Numbered from the stretch's first letter, positions 24,625 through 32,501 are shown. The stretch is 36,251 nucleotides of DNA from an uncultured Clostridia bacterium (GCA_947306755.1 CAMZHI010000010.1:1-36251), one strand, 5' to 3'. Notes: a model not told the origin generated them from the sequence alone. Numbers and translations are program-made.

Positions 24625-25150
24625 GTGCAAGAAAAAAATAAAAAAGAATCAAATTTAAAATGGCCTATTCAGGCATTTTTTTTAACATTTATATTATCAG
24701 GAATAGTTTCATTTGTTTCAAATAATGGTATAGAAAAGCTAAATGTAGTGTTATCTGTTATAATATTAGTAGTTGTAGTATTAATAGGAATTATATTTGA
24801 TATAATTGGAGTTGCAGTGACAATTGCACCAGAAGAAGATTTTCATGCTAAAGCAACAAAAAAAGCAGATGGAGCAAAAACTTCTTTAAACCTTATAAAA
24901 AATGCAACAAAAGTTGCAAATGTTTGTGCAGATGTTATAGGAGATATTTGTCGGAGTTATAAGTGGAGCAATAAGTGCAATACTAGCAATAAAAATTTCA
25001 AATACATATAATGTTTCTCCCAATATTCAATTTATAATAAGTGCATTAGTTGCATCTTTTACAGTAAGTGGAAAAGCAATTGGAAAACAAGTAGCAAGTA
25101 AATATTCTACTCAAATTGTGTATTTTGTAGGGAGAATATTGAAGAAGTGA
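24625..25150 (+). CDS. oapA: OapA-like (DUF21-like) membrane protein, needs +1 frameshift
   Basis: The GTG start at 24625 has GGAG upstream. Residues 1-109 contain two hydrophobic segments (FFLTFILSGIVSFV and VVLSVIILVVVVLIGIIFDIIGVAV), then EEDFHAKATKKADGAKTSLNLIKNATKVANVCADVIGDIC. The pattern FHA.A....GAK.AL.LI.N....A..C.D..GDI resembles the DUF21 domain of CNNM/CorB-type proteins, to which OLE-associated protein A is related. The zero frame then enters CGG and runs into an unrelated 19-residue tail ending at 25011. Skipping C24952 gives GVISGAISAILAIKIS and a further 50 residues with GKAIGKQVASKYSTQIVYFVGRIL, stopping at 25150. The shifted product is 174 residues with a third hydrophobic segment, close to the size reported for OapA. 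A real null mutation or an assembly error remains possible. Confidence 0.7.
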
Positions 25151-25228
25151 TATATCACTATTTCTTTTATTTTTTCTAATGTAAACCATTATCTAATAAC
25201 AATATATTTTTATTTTAATAAAAACCTC

Positions 25229-25257
25229 TTGCCAAAATATTCAATTCGTTATATAAT
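25229..25257 (+). promoter_or_regulatory. SRP RNA promoter
   Basis: TTGCCA (25229-25234), a 17-nt spacer, then a consensus TATAAT (25252-25257), placing the RNA start at about 25262. Confidence 0.8.
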
Positions 25258-25261
25258 GCAA

Positions 25262-25397
25262 ATGGTATGAATTTAGATTCTTGTATGGAGGGCACCAATA
25301 AAAGCCTATGAACCTTGTCAGGTCCGGAAGGAAGCAGCAATAAGTAGATACTTTTATGTGGAGCTTTCCATAGAGGAATTTAGTTCACACCATTTTT
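25262..25397 (+). ncRNA. ffs: Signal recognition particle RNA (small bacterial type)
   Basis: The conserved Ffh-binding domain IV is present around 25310-25350: CTTGTCAGGTCCGGAAGG followed by AAGCAGCAATAAG, with the GGAA tetraloop and the asymmetric AGCAG bulge. The long closing helix is formed by AATGGTATGAATTTAG at the 5' end with TAGTTCACACCATT at the 3' end, plus TATGGA/TCCATA. A T-run follows. At about 135 nt it lacks the Alu domain of the Bacillus 6S-like scRNA and so resembles the short form. Its protein partner Ffh is encoded at 34597. SRP RNA directly before dnaX is a common Firmicute arrangement. Confidence 0.95.
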
Positions 25398-25419
25398 TCT
25401 ATGTAATTAAATAAAAAAT

Positions 25420-25503
25420 GTAGAGTAGCTCACGTGAAAGTTTTATATTTTACAGCGAGAGCGGAGAAGTATAAATATAAAACTTTCAGAAAAATGGGCG
25501 GAT
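25420..25503 (+). repeat. Hairpin repeat family B, copy 1
   Basis: It begins GTAGAGTAGCTCACGTGAAAG and ends CTTTCAGAAAAATGGGCGGA. The stem GAAAGTTTTATATTTTAC pairs with GTATAAATATAAAACTTTC around a loop holding GAGAGCGGAGAA. The outer stem GCTCA pairs with TGGGC. It lies 17 bases upstream of... a second copy at 25527, with the two separated by 23 bases, both between SRP RNA and dnaX. Confidence 0.8.
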
Positions 25504-25526
25504 ATAATAAAATAAGTGTTAAATAT

Positions 25527-25609
25527 GTAGAGTAGCTCACGTGAAAGTTTTGTTTTTCACAGAGAGAGCGGAGAAGTGCAAAAACAAAACTTTCAGCAAG
25601 ATGAGCGGA
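25527..25609 (+). repeat. Hairpin repeat family B, copy 2
   Basis: It has the same frame as copy 1 (GTAGAGTAGCTCACGTGAAAG...CTTTC...GAGCGGA). The inner stem reads GAAAGTTTTGTTTTTCAC pairing with GTGCAAAAACAAAACTTTC. Substitutions relative to copy 1 occur on both arms and largely preserve pairing, so structure rather than sequence has been maintained. The outer stem GCTCA/TGAGC is fully Watson-Crick here. Confidence 0.8.
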
Positions 25610-25643
25610 CATAATTAATATATAGATAAAAGGAGGTGTAATT

Positions 25644-27254
25644 GTGGGGTATACAGCTCTTTATAGAAAATTTAGACCTACAAAATTTTCAGAAATGGTA
25701 GGCCAAGAACACATAAAAAAGACATTGGTAAATCAGCTTATAGCAAACAGAGTAGGACATGCGTATTTGTTTAATGGAGGAAGAGGAACAGGAAAAACTA
25801 CAACTGCAAAGATTTTAGCTAGAGCAGTAAACTGTTTAAATTTGCAAGATGGAGAGCCTTGTAATGAATGTGAAATATGTAAGGGTGCCTTAGATGGTTC
25901 ACTTACAGATATAGTAGAAATGGATGCTGCATCAAACAATAGTGTAGAAGATGTTAGGCAAATTAGAGAAGCAGTTAATTTTTTACCAACAAAAGCAAAA
26001 TATAGAGTATACATTATAGATGAGGTACATATGTTATCAACAGGAGCTTTTAATGCATTATTAAAGACATTAGAGGAGCCACCAGAACATGTTAAATTTA
26101 TATTAGCAACAACAGAACCTCAAAAACTACCTGCTACAATTTTATCTAGATGCCAAAGATTTGATTTTAAAAGAATATCAAATGAGGACATAATAAAAGA
26201 TTTAGAGTATGTTTGTAAAGAATCAAATATAAAAATTACAGCTTCAGCATTAAACCTAATTGCAATACTTGCAGAAGGGGGAATGAGAGATGCTTTATCT
26301 ATTTTAGAAAGATGTAGTCAAGAAGGAGAAGACCAAATAGATGAGAACAAAGTTAAAGACTTAGTTGGTATTCCTAAAACTACATATATAAATAAAATAG
26401 TAAATAACATAATTGACAAAAAATCAGAAGAAGCATTAAATACTTTACAAGAAATTATTGATGATGGAAAAGATATTGGAAATTTAATTTGGGAAATAAT
26501 TAAATATATTAAAGATATTTTACTTTATAAAGCAACATCTAAAACAGAAATGTATAATCAAGAAGAAATAGAAGCGATAAAATCTATTTCTGATAAAACT
26601 TCGAAACAACAATTAATAGATTTAATATGTGAATTATCAGAGATAGAAAATACAATGAAACAATCATCTCAAAAATTAATTATTTTGCAAACAGGGTTAA
26701 TTAAACTATGTAATAGTGAAACAAGTGCAAATAATGCTAAAACAATAGAAACAAACGGGATTATAGACAACTCTGATTTAGAAAGAAGAGTAACAAAAAT
26801 TGAAAATTTTTTACGAGCTGGTAATTTTGCAAAAGCTTCAAATTCTGGGGTAAAATACTCTATACAAGGAACAGAAAAAGAGCCAAAAGAAGAAAGCAAA
26901 GTAATTCCAAAGCCAAAATATAAAGGAAAAACTCAAGATTACTGGCCAAAACTTGTAGAAGATTTTAAACAAGAAGGAAAAATGTTTATGTACATAAATC
27001 TTGCAGGCACAACTGCAAGAGAAGTAAATGACATGACTTTGGAAATAGATTTTCCAAGTGGTATGAGTAAAGTCGCAAAAGATTTTTTATCAAGACCAGA
27101 CACAAAACAGAATTTGAAAGAAACAGTACATTTAGCATGTGGAAAAGAAATGCAAATAAAATTTGTAGAAGAAAAACAAGATGATTCAGACAGTAATTTC
27201 AATGAATTTGAAAAATTCATTGGAGATAATGATATACCATTTAATATAATTTGA
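25644..27254 (+). CDS. dnaX: DNA polymerase III subunit tau (clamp loader)
   Basis: DnaX is the ATPase motor of the sliding-clamp loader at the replication fork. The 536-residue protein opens GYTALYRKFRPTKFSEMVGQEHI. Walker A is GGRGTGKT at 45-52. The zinc module uses C64 and C73-x2-C76-x2-C79, Walker B is the DEVHMLS region near 126, SRC (sensor) follows in LSRCQRFDFKR, and domain III leads to a lysine-rich linker and a short C-terminal domain. The start is GTG with AAAGGAGG seven bases upstream. I see no slippery A-run that would clearly generate a gamma form. It heads the dnaX-ybaB cluster. Confidence 0.96.
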   Translation: MGYTALYRKFRPTKFSEMVGQEHIKKTLVNQLIANRVGHAYLFNGGRGTGKTTTAKILARAVNCLNLQDGEPCNECEICKGALDGSLTDIVEMDAASNNSVEDVRQIREAVNFLPTKAKYRVYIIDEVHMLSTGAFNALLKTLEEPPEHVKFILATTEPQKLPATILSRCQRFDFKRISNEDIIKDLEYVCKESNIKITASALNLIAILAEGGMRDALSILERCSQEGEDQIDENKVKDLVGIPKTTYINKIVNNIIDKKSEEALNTLQEIIDDGKDIGNLIWEIIKYIKDILLYKATSKTEMYNQEEIEAIKSISDKTSKQQLIDLICELSEIENTMKQSSQKLIILQTGLIKLCNSETSANNAKTIETNGIIDNSDLERRVTKIENFLRAGNFAKASNSGVKYSIQGTEKEPKEESKVIPKPKYKGKTQDYWPKLVEDFKQEGKMFMYINLAGTTAREVNDMTLEIDFPSGMSKVAKDFLSRPDTKQNLKETVHLACGKEMQIKFVEEKQDDSDSNFNEFEKFIGDNDIPFNII

Positions 27255-27267
27255 AAGGAGAATGAAC

Positions 27268-27612
27268 ATGTCAAAAAGAGGAGGATTCCCAGGAGGTATG
27301 GGAGGATTTGGTGGAATGAATTTTAATAGTATAATGAAACAAGCCAAACAAATGCAAGAAGATATTACAAAAACACAAGAGGATATTGCATCTAAGGAAT
27401 TTACTGCATCAGCAGGTGGAGGAGCTATTGAAGCTAAAGTCTCAGGAGCAAAAGTTCTAATGGACATAAAAATTAAACCAGAAGTAGTTGATCCAGATGA
27501 TGTTGAAATGCTACAAGATTTAATTTTAACATGTGTAAATGAAGCATTAAGACAAGCTGAGGATGCAAGTAATGCGGCTATGGGTAAGTTTAATATTCCT
27601 GGATTTATGTAA
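27268..27612 (+). CDS. ybaB: YbaB/EbfC nucleoid-associated protein
   Basis: This small DNA-binding protein of 114 residues is commonly encoded between dnaX and recR. A Gly/Met/Phe-rich N-terminus (GGFPGGMGGFGGMNF) is followed by the conserved MKQAKQMQEDI helix, SAGGGAIEAKVSGAKVLMDIKI and a helical C-terminus ending GKFNIPGFM. The protein forms a tweezer-like dimer in its family. An in-frame ATG six bases earlier touches the ribosome site AAAGGAG, so the ATG at 27268 is preferred. Confidence 0.95.
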   Translation: MSKRGGFPGGMGGFGGMNFNSIMKQAKQMQEDITKTQEDIASKEFTASAGGGAIEAKVSGAKVLMDIKIKPEVVDPDDVEMLQDLILTCVNEALRQAEDASNAAMGKFNIPGFM

Positions 27613-27692
27613 ACATAACTAAATAATTAAGATTAAATATGATGTTTGAAGAAAATAAGTAATAAAATATCCAGGAATGGAGTAAATTTTAA

Positions 27693-28094
27693 GTGAAAAT
27701 AAACAAAGAAGATTGTAAAAAAACAAAAAAGCTATTAATACTATCTAACATTTATGATTTTATAATTTCGATAATTAAAATTAAAAATATTTATGTAACA
27801 ATATTTTTAGTTATATTAGGAATAGTTAGTGTTCTATTTTTTCAAAGTTTAATTGAATTTCAAAGCTATAGTCAACAAATTCGAGAAAGTAGATCAAAAA
27901 AATATAAAATAGGGGTTGTTATTTTAGTTGCAATAATAATTTTTACGTTTATCTTTTTAGGAGCATACTATGACCATATTTTTGTTAGAAGGTCAAGTTT
28001 TCCTATATATTCTTTTGGGTTAGTAATAAAAGTTGTTTGTTTTATTATTATAATGGAAAATACAGTAGATGAACTAAAAATAAAATGGAAATAA
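27693..28094 (+). CDS. Small membrane protein of unknown function
   Basis: A 133-residue protein with a GTG start and three hydrophobic segments: ITIFLVILGIVSVLFF region near 33-50, IGVVILVAIIIFTFIFLGAYY near 73-93, and FGLVIKVVCFIIIM near 108-122. The basic N-terminus (KKTKKLL) suggests a cytoplasmic start. I recognise no family. It sits between ybaB and recR, where normally no gene occurs, so it looks like a local insertion. The ribosome site is only moderate (GGAATGGAG, about ten bases away), so real expression is likely but not certain. Confidence 0.65.
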   Translation: MKINKEDCKKTKKLLILSNIYDFIISIIKIKNIYVTIFLVILGIVSVLFFQSLIEFQSYSQQIRESRSKKYKIGVVILVAIIIFTFIFLGAYYDHIFVRRSSFPIYSFGLVIKVVCFIIIMENTVDELKIKWK

Positions 28095-28118
28095 AAAACA
28101 TAAAAAAAGGATTTAATT

Positions 28119-28718
28119 ATGTCAGAATATGCACCATCAATAGAAAAATTAATAGAAAGCTTTGAACGCCTTCCAAGCATTGGACATAAAACTGCTGCAA
28201 GGCTTGCTTTTCATGTTTTAGATTGGAATGAAGAACAAACCAATGAATTTTTAAATTCAATTGTAAATGCAAAAAAGAATTTAAAATATTGCAGTAGATG
28301 TTTTAATATAACAGATACAGATCCATGCCCAATTTGTTCAAATTTGAAGAGAAACCAAGATACAATTTGTGTAGTTGAAGATGTACGTGATGTTGCGGCA
28401 ATGGAGAGAACGCACGAATTTAAAGGAGTGTATCATGTATTACATGGTTCAATATCTCCAATGAATGGAATTGGTCCAGATGATATAAAAATAAAAGAGC
28501 TTTTAGCAAGACTAGTTGGTGGAGAAGTAAAAGAAGTTATCTTAGCAACAAATCCAAGAGTAGAGGGAGAAGCAACAGCAATGTATCTTTCAAAACTAAT
28601 AAAACCTTTAGGAATAAAAGTATCAAGAATAGCTCACGGAATTCCAGTTGGAGGAGATTTGGAATATACTGATGAAATCACTCTAACAAAAGCATTAGAA
28701 GGAAGAAGAGAAATCTAG
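28119..28718 (+). CDS. recR: Recombination mediator RecR
   Basis: RecR works with RecO (and RecF) to load RecA on gapped DNA. All parts of the 199-residue protein are present: the N-terminal HhH region ([24 protein letters not shown]), a C4 zinc finger (C58, C61, C70, C73), the Toprim domain with [14 protein letters not shown] and [15 protein letters not shown], and the C-terminal [34 protein letters not shown] precedes the ATG. The stop codon abuts a TTGTCA...TGACAA repeat. Confidence 0.97.
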   Translation: MSEYAPSIEKLIESFERLPSIGHKTAARLAFHVLDWNEEQTNEFLNSIVNAKKNLKYCSRCFNITDTDPCPICSNLKRNQDTICVVEDVRDVAAMERTHEFKGVYHVLHGSISPMNGIGPDDIKIKELLARLVGGEVKEVILATNPRVEGEATAMYLSKLIKPLGIKVSRIAHGIPVGGDLEYTDEITLTKALEGRREI

Positions 28719-28748
28719 TTGTCAATGGGGACGGACCTTTTTGACAAC
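28718..28748 (+). repeat. GTTGTCA...TGACAAC palindromic repeat after recR
   Basis: The arms GTTGTCA (28718-28724) and TGACAAC (28742-28748) enclose ATGGGGACGGACCTTTT. The GGGGACGG core followed by a T-run and TGACA is a dispersed repeat type frequent in Clostridial genomes. A related form, with the core CCGGTACCGG, is present as three tandem copies at 32268. Confidence 0.7.
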
Positions 28749-28811
28749 TTTTTCATAATAATAGTCGTTCATAATGATGATGTATATGTATTAAAGGAGA
28801 TATTTTATAAA

Positions 28812-29564
28812 ATGATTTATGTGATTAAAGATAAAGAGCTTAAATTATTATGTAACAATTCATTGATTAAATTACCTTTAGATTTACAAGAAAAAATAAA
28901 TAATCATTTTGAAAATATAAAGAATTCAGGGGCTAATGTTTGGAACGGAGAAGTGTTTTGCGTTACAAATTATAAAGTCGAAGATAATTATGTAGAAATT
29001 GTTTGTAAAAAATCAGATTATGCTCATTATTTATATGAAGAAAGAATCGGATGCGAAAAACAATACGAATGCAGGAATCTAAGCGGAGGATGTTTGATTG
29101 AAACTATAGATGGTTATTATATAATTGGAGAGTTAGATGATAGTGCATCATATCCAAATATGTTACAAATCCCAGGAGGAAATATTGATAAAACAGATAT
29201 TATCAATGAAAAAATAGATATAGAAAAAACAATAATTAGGGAAATAAAAGAAGAAGTTAACATTGATTTAAATGATAAAAATATGATGATATCAAATGAT
29301 ATAAATTATTTATATATTTCTGAAGAAGGAATTCAACCAGGAGCTCAAATATTTTCAAAAGCAAAGATAAAAATGACTGCAGATGAGTTTAAAAAGCATT
29401 TTAAAGACTACAACACATATTTAAAAGAAAATAATTTAGAAATAGAATTTAAAAAATTATATTTTGTGAAAAAAGAAAAAGCGATAGATGATTTAAATAA
29501 GCTTAATAAACCAAAAAGATATTATTTAGTTCCTTTATTACAAATTGATATGGAGCAAAACTAA
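28812..29564 (+). CDS. Nudix hydrolase domain protein
   Basis: This protein of 250 residues has a C-terminal Nudix domain. The box is divergent: PGGNID near the start of the motif, then an insertion (KTDIINEKID), then EKTIIREIKEEVNID, giving the R-E-x-x-E-E metal-binding core. The glycine normally following EE-x is Asn. The first 100 residues form a separate alpha/beta part with no recognised signature. Family members hydrolyse nucleoside diphosphates linked to another moiety; the substrate here is unknown. The open frame extends upstream into the repeat, so I start at the ATG at 28812, with AAAGGAG twelve bases before it, which is longer than ideal. Confidence 0.72.
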   Translation: MIYVIKDKELKLLCNNSLIKLPLDLQEKINNHFENIKNSGANVWNGEVFCVTNYKVEDNYVEIVCKKSDYAHYLYEERIGCEKQYECRNLSGGCLIETIDGYYIIGELDDSASYPNMLQIPGGNIDKTDIINEKIDIEKTIIREIKEEVNIDLNDKNMMISNDINYLYISEEGIQPGAQIFSKAKIKMTADEFKKHFKDYNTYLKENNLEIEFKKLYFVKKEKAIDDLNKLNKPKRYYLVPLLQIDMEQN

Positions 29565-29581
29565 AAAAGCTAGTATTTGAA

Positions 29582-29609
29582 AGAGAGCCTACTTAAAAAT
29601 GTAGGCTCT
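29582..29609. terminator. Hairpin between the Nudix gene and the glycosyltransferase
   Basis: A 10-bp perfect stem, GAGAGCCTAC/GTAGGCTCTC, has the loop TTAAAAAT. T-tails are weak on both sides, but its position between convergent genes supports a bidirectional terminator. Confidence 0.75.
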
Positions 29610-29666
29610 CATATTTGTTATCATTCAAATTTGTAAATTTATATTGATAAGTCTGAATAGTAATCC

Positions 29667-30770
29667 TTATTTAGATGCAGTTTTAAGATGAAAAAAGTTT
29701 GTTAAATAATTTGAAATTATTTTAGCTCCATCATTACAATCAGCAGATATAACATTTTTCAAACATTCATCCAGTTTTTTAGATTTAATAAATTCATCTA
29801 ACTCGACATATATTTTTCGTGGATTATCACATTTAAAACCAAAATTATTGTCAACTACATATTCATAATTTTCATTTTCTTGACCTTTTATATACCCTGT
29901 AATTACAATTGCAGTTCCACTTCTGGCACCTTCTAATATCATATTTGGTCCTGCTTTTGTAAGTAAGATATGGGCATTTCCTAAAAATTCATTCATATTA
30001 TTTACAAAGCTATAAATCTTAACTTTTTGAGAAATATGTCCATGACCTTGCTCTTTTTTTAGTTTAGTATAGAGCTTTTTATCTCGTCCGCATATTACAT
30101 TAATATTTGCGTTTTTTATTCGAGATACTTCTTTTACGAATTGAATATTTTTTTTAAGAGAAACAGATGGATTTACTAATAATATATTTACTTCATCAAC
30201 AATTGATTTTGGAGATGATCTTTTTATGATGTCATTTCTAATTGGGAAACCTGAAACAACAATTTTATTAGTATCCACACCTTTTTTTAGATATATTTCT
30301 TTTATTTTATTTGTTGGTACAAATATCACATCAGCATTTTTATCTAACCAGATTTTTGGTGGATTAACTAAATCAATAACATTTATAAAAAATGGAATAT
30401 TTAAGTTTTCTTTTTTTAATAAATGTGAAATTGCTTTTGTAAACATAGGGTGATTTGAAATAATTAGATCTGGTTTATAATCTAAAAATTCATTTTTAAG
30501 TTTTTTTCTAGATTTAAGATACATAAAAAAACTTATAATATCTGGAAAGATTTGTGAAAACAAAAATGCCAAATAAAAAACTAATGGAAATTTTGTTGTT
30601 ATTGGTATATAAGAATCTTCCAGTAATTTACCTGTTTTTTTCATAGTTGTAAAACAGTCAATTTGTTTTACATCATAATTTAATTCTTTTAATTGCTTTT
30701 CTAATGCATTAGCAGCTGATTTATGTCCAGTTCCAGTTCTTTCAGATGTTAGTATTAAAATTTTTTTCAT
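29667..30770 (-). CDS. MGDG-synthase/MurG-like glycolipid glycosyltransferase
   Basis: This 367-residue GT28-type enzyme has the N-terminal MGDG-synthase domain: TSERTGTGHKSAANALEKQLKEL (the GTGH glycine-rich acceptor loop) and DLIISNHPMF. The C-terminal GT-B nucleotide-sugar domain has VCGRDKKLY and LLTKAGPNMILEGARSGTAIVITGYIKGQENENYEYV, which matches the conserved UDP-sugar site. Homologs such as Bacillus UgtP transfer glucose or galactose to diacylglycerol, making membrane glycolipids and lipoteichoic acid anchors. The sugar cannot be told from sequence. AAGGATC precedes the ATG. It is monocistronic. Confidence 0.88.
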   Translation of the reverse strand: MKKILILTSERTGTGHKSAANALEKQLKELNYDVKQIDCFTTMKKTGKLLEDSYIPITTKFPLVFYLAFLFSQIFPDIISFFMYLKSRKKLKNEFLDYKPDLIISNHPMFTKAISHLLKKENLNIPFFINVIDLVNPPKIWLDKNADVIFVPTNKIKEIYLKKGVDTNKIVVSGFPIRNDIIKRSSPKSIVDEVNILLVNPSVSLKKNIQFVKEVSRIKNANINVICGRDKKLYTKLKKEQGHGHISQKVKIYSFVNNMNEFLGNAHILLTKAGPNMILEGARSGTAIVITGYIKGQENENYEYVVDNNFGFKCDNPRKIYVELDEFIKSKKLDECLKNVISADCNDGAKIISNYLTNFFHLKTASK

Positions 30771-30912
30771 AATTAGATCCTTTTTTGTTTTGATTTTATC
30801 ATAAATTTTTAAAAATTGGAATAAGTTTTTAATTTTTATACAAAATAATAATTAAAATATACTTATATAATTTTTCTAAATAGAGTATTAGAAAAAGAAA
30901 GGTAACAGATTT

Positions 30913-32259
30913 ATGAAAAATAAAAAACACATTTTACCAATAATAATTGGAATTTTAATTATAGCAATTGGAATATTATCATATTCTTTATATCAAAATA
31001 TGAATAAAACACAAATTGCAAATGAAAACATGAATAATAGTAATTTATATGAGCTTATGAATTATGTTCAAAATGTTGAAACATATTTAGCAAAAGCAAC
31101 TATTTCAAGCTCGAGCACACATGCAGCTGAAACTTTAACATATTTATGGAGAGAGGCAAACTTAGCAGAAACATATTTATCAAATTTGCCAGTTCAGAGC
31201 CAAGAATTAGAAAACACTGCAAAATTTTTAAATCAAGTAAGTGATTATAGTTATTCTTTATCTAGAAAAAATATTAAAGGAGAAAAACTAAGTGATGAAG
31301 AATTTAACAATTTAGAAGAACTTCACACATATAGTCTTTCACTTGAAGATACATTAAATCAGCTTGCTTGGGATTTGGAAAATGGATCGATTTCTTGGAA
31401 AGAGTTAGCACAAACTGAGAAAGATCAATTTAGTCAAGCTGTGTCATCAGAAATTGATATGTTTAGTACATTAGAAGAAAATTTTCACGAGTATTCAGGA
31501 TTAATATATGATGGGGCATTTTCTGAACATATGACAACTTCAGAACCTAAAATGATAACAGGTGAAGAAGTGACAGAAGAGGATGCTAAAAATAAAGTAC
31601 GAGAATTTATGCAAGATAAGAATATTCAAGAAATAAATACATTAGAACAATCTCAAAACACAAATATTCCAGCATATAATTTTTCTGTAAAAACAGAACA
31701 AAATGAAAATTGTGCAATATCTGTATCAAAAAAAGGATGCTATGTTGTTTATTCAAATTGTAATAGAGATATTGGTGAGCAGGTATGGAGCTATGAAGAT
31801 GCAAATAAAAAAGGACAAGAATTTTTAGAAAAAGTTGGAATAAAAAATATGCAAAATACTTATTATTTAAATGAAAGTGGAATCTTAACAATCAATTATG
31901 CTTATAATCAAAATGGTGTAATAATTTATCCAGATTTAATAAAAGTAAAAGTTGCATTAGATAATGGCGAAATACTTGGATTTGAATCAACTGGGTATTT
32001 AAATAATCATACAGAAAGAACAATAGATAAAAATGTGATTTCAAAAGATCAGGCAAAAAAGACATTAAATAAAAACTTAAATATAAAAAGCGAAAATTTA
32101 GCAATAATACCAACAGAATACAAAACTGAAATTTTATGTTACGAATTTAAAGGAACTGTAGAAAATAGAGAATTTATAGTATATATAAATGCAAAAACAG
32201 GAGAAGAAGAAGACATACTTGTAATATATAACACACCAAATGGAGTATTAACAATGTAG
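30913..32259 (+). CDS. ypeB: Spore germination protein YpeB
   Basis: The 448-residue protein has one N-terminal membrane anchor (about residues 7-27) and an external region. The family pattern is present: YELMNYVQNVETYLAKATIS, ETLTYLWREANLAETYLSNLPV, and LEDTLNQLAWDLENG in the helical half, then PepSY-like repeats containing the VWSYEDANKKGQEFLEK and ISKDQAKKTLNKNL segments and a C-terminal CYEFKGTVENREFIVYINAKTGEEEDIL. In spore formers YpeB is made in the forespore and is needed for function of the cortex-lytic enzyme SleB. sleB usually precedes ypeB but is not next to it here. It indicates that the organism sporulates or descends from a spore former. Confidence 0.93.
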   Translation: MKNKKHILPIIIGILIIAIGILSYSLYQNMNKTQIANENMNNSNLYELMNYVQNVETYLAKATISSSSTHAAETLTYLWREANLAETYLSNLPVQSQELENTAKFLNQVSDYSYSLSRKNIKGEKLSDEEFNNLEELHTYSLSLEDTLNQLAWDLENGSISWKELAQTEKDQFSQAVSSEIDMFSTLEENFHEYSGLIYDGAFSEHMTTSEPKMITGEEVTEEDAKNKVREFMQDKNIQEINTLEQSQNTNIPAYNFSVKTEQNENCAISVSKKGCYVVYSNCNRDIGEQVWSYEDANKKGQEFLEKVGIKNMQNTYYLNESGILTINYAYNQNGVIIYPDLIKVKVALDNGEILGFESTGYLNNHTERTIDKNVISKDQAKKTLNKNLNIKSENLAIIPTEYKTEILCYEFKGTVENREFIVYINAKTGEEEDILVIYNTPNGVLTM

Positions 32260-32267
32260 TTATTGTT

Positions 32268-32365
32268 GTTGTCACCGGTACCGGAGATTTTTGACATTTT
32301 TGTTGTCACCGGTACCGGAGATTTTTGACATTTTTGTTGTCACCGGTACCGGAGATTTTTGACAT
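32268..32365 (+). repeat. Three tandem 34-bp TGTCA...TGACA repeats
   Basis: The unit GTTGTCACCGGTACCGGAGATTTTTGACATTTTT occurs at 32268-32301, 32302-32335 and 32336-32365 (last copy lacks the T-tail). Copies are identical. Each has TGTCA and TGACA arms and the perfect palindrome CCGGTACCGG. No spacers, so it is not CRISPR. Confidence 0.9.
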
Positions 32366-32390
32366 AGAAGACAGTCTGTTTTTTTAATTT

Positions 32391-32409
32391 AGGACCGGGT
32401 CCTTTTTTT
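32391..32409 (+). terminator. Terminator upstream of pseudopilin 2
   Basis: The short stem AGGAC/GTCCT with loop CGG is followed by seven T. It would end transcription from ypeB and the tandem repeats. Confidence 0.65.
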
Positions 32410-32417
32410 AAAATCTA

Positions 32418-32446
32418 TTGACAACAATTTACAAGAACAATATAAT
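32418..32446 (+). promoter_or_regulatory. Promoter of pseudopilin 2
   Basis: TTGACA (32418-32423), a 17-nt spacer, TATAAT (32441-32446), which is a full consensus promoter, 56 bases before the ATG. Confidence 0.8.
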
Positions 32447-32501
32447 TAATACAAATTAAAGAGAAAATACACAATAGAAAAAAGAAAAGGAGAATACAAA
32501 T

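Noticed and set aside
25644..27254. Programmed -1 frameshift producing a gamma subunit in dnaX
   Set aside because: I see no clear A-run slippery heptamer with a following hairpin at the expected position.
28719..28811. Upstream extension of the Nudix protein to just after the recR stop
   Set aside because: The first codons would come from the TTGTCA...TGACAA repeat and there is no ribosome site there; the ATG at 28812 is more credible.
32268..32365. CRISPR array
   Set aside because: The three repeats are directly joined with no spacers and no cas genes are present.
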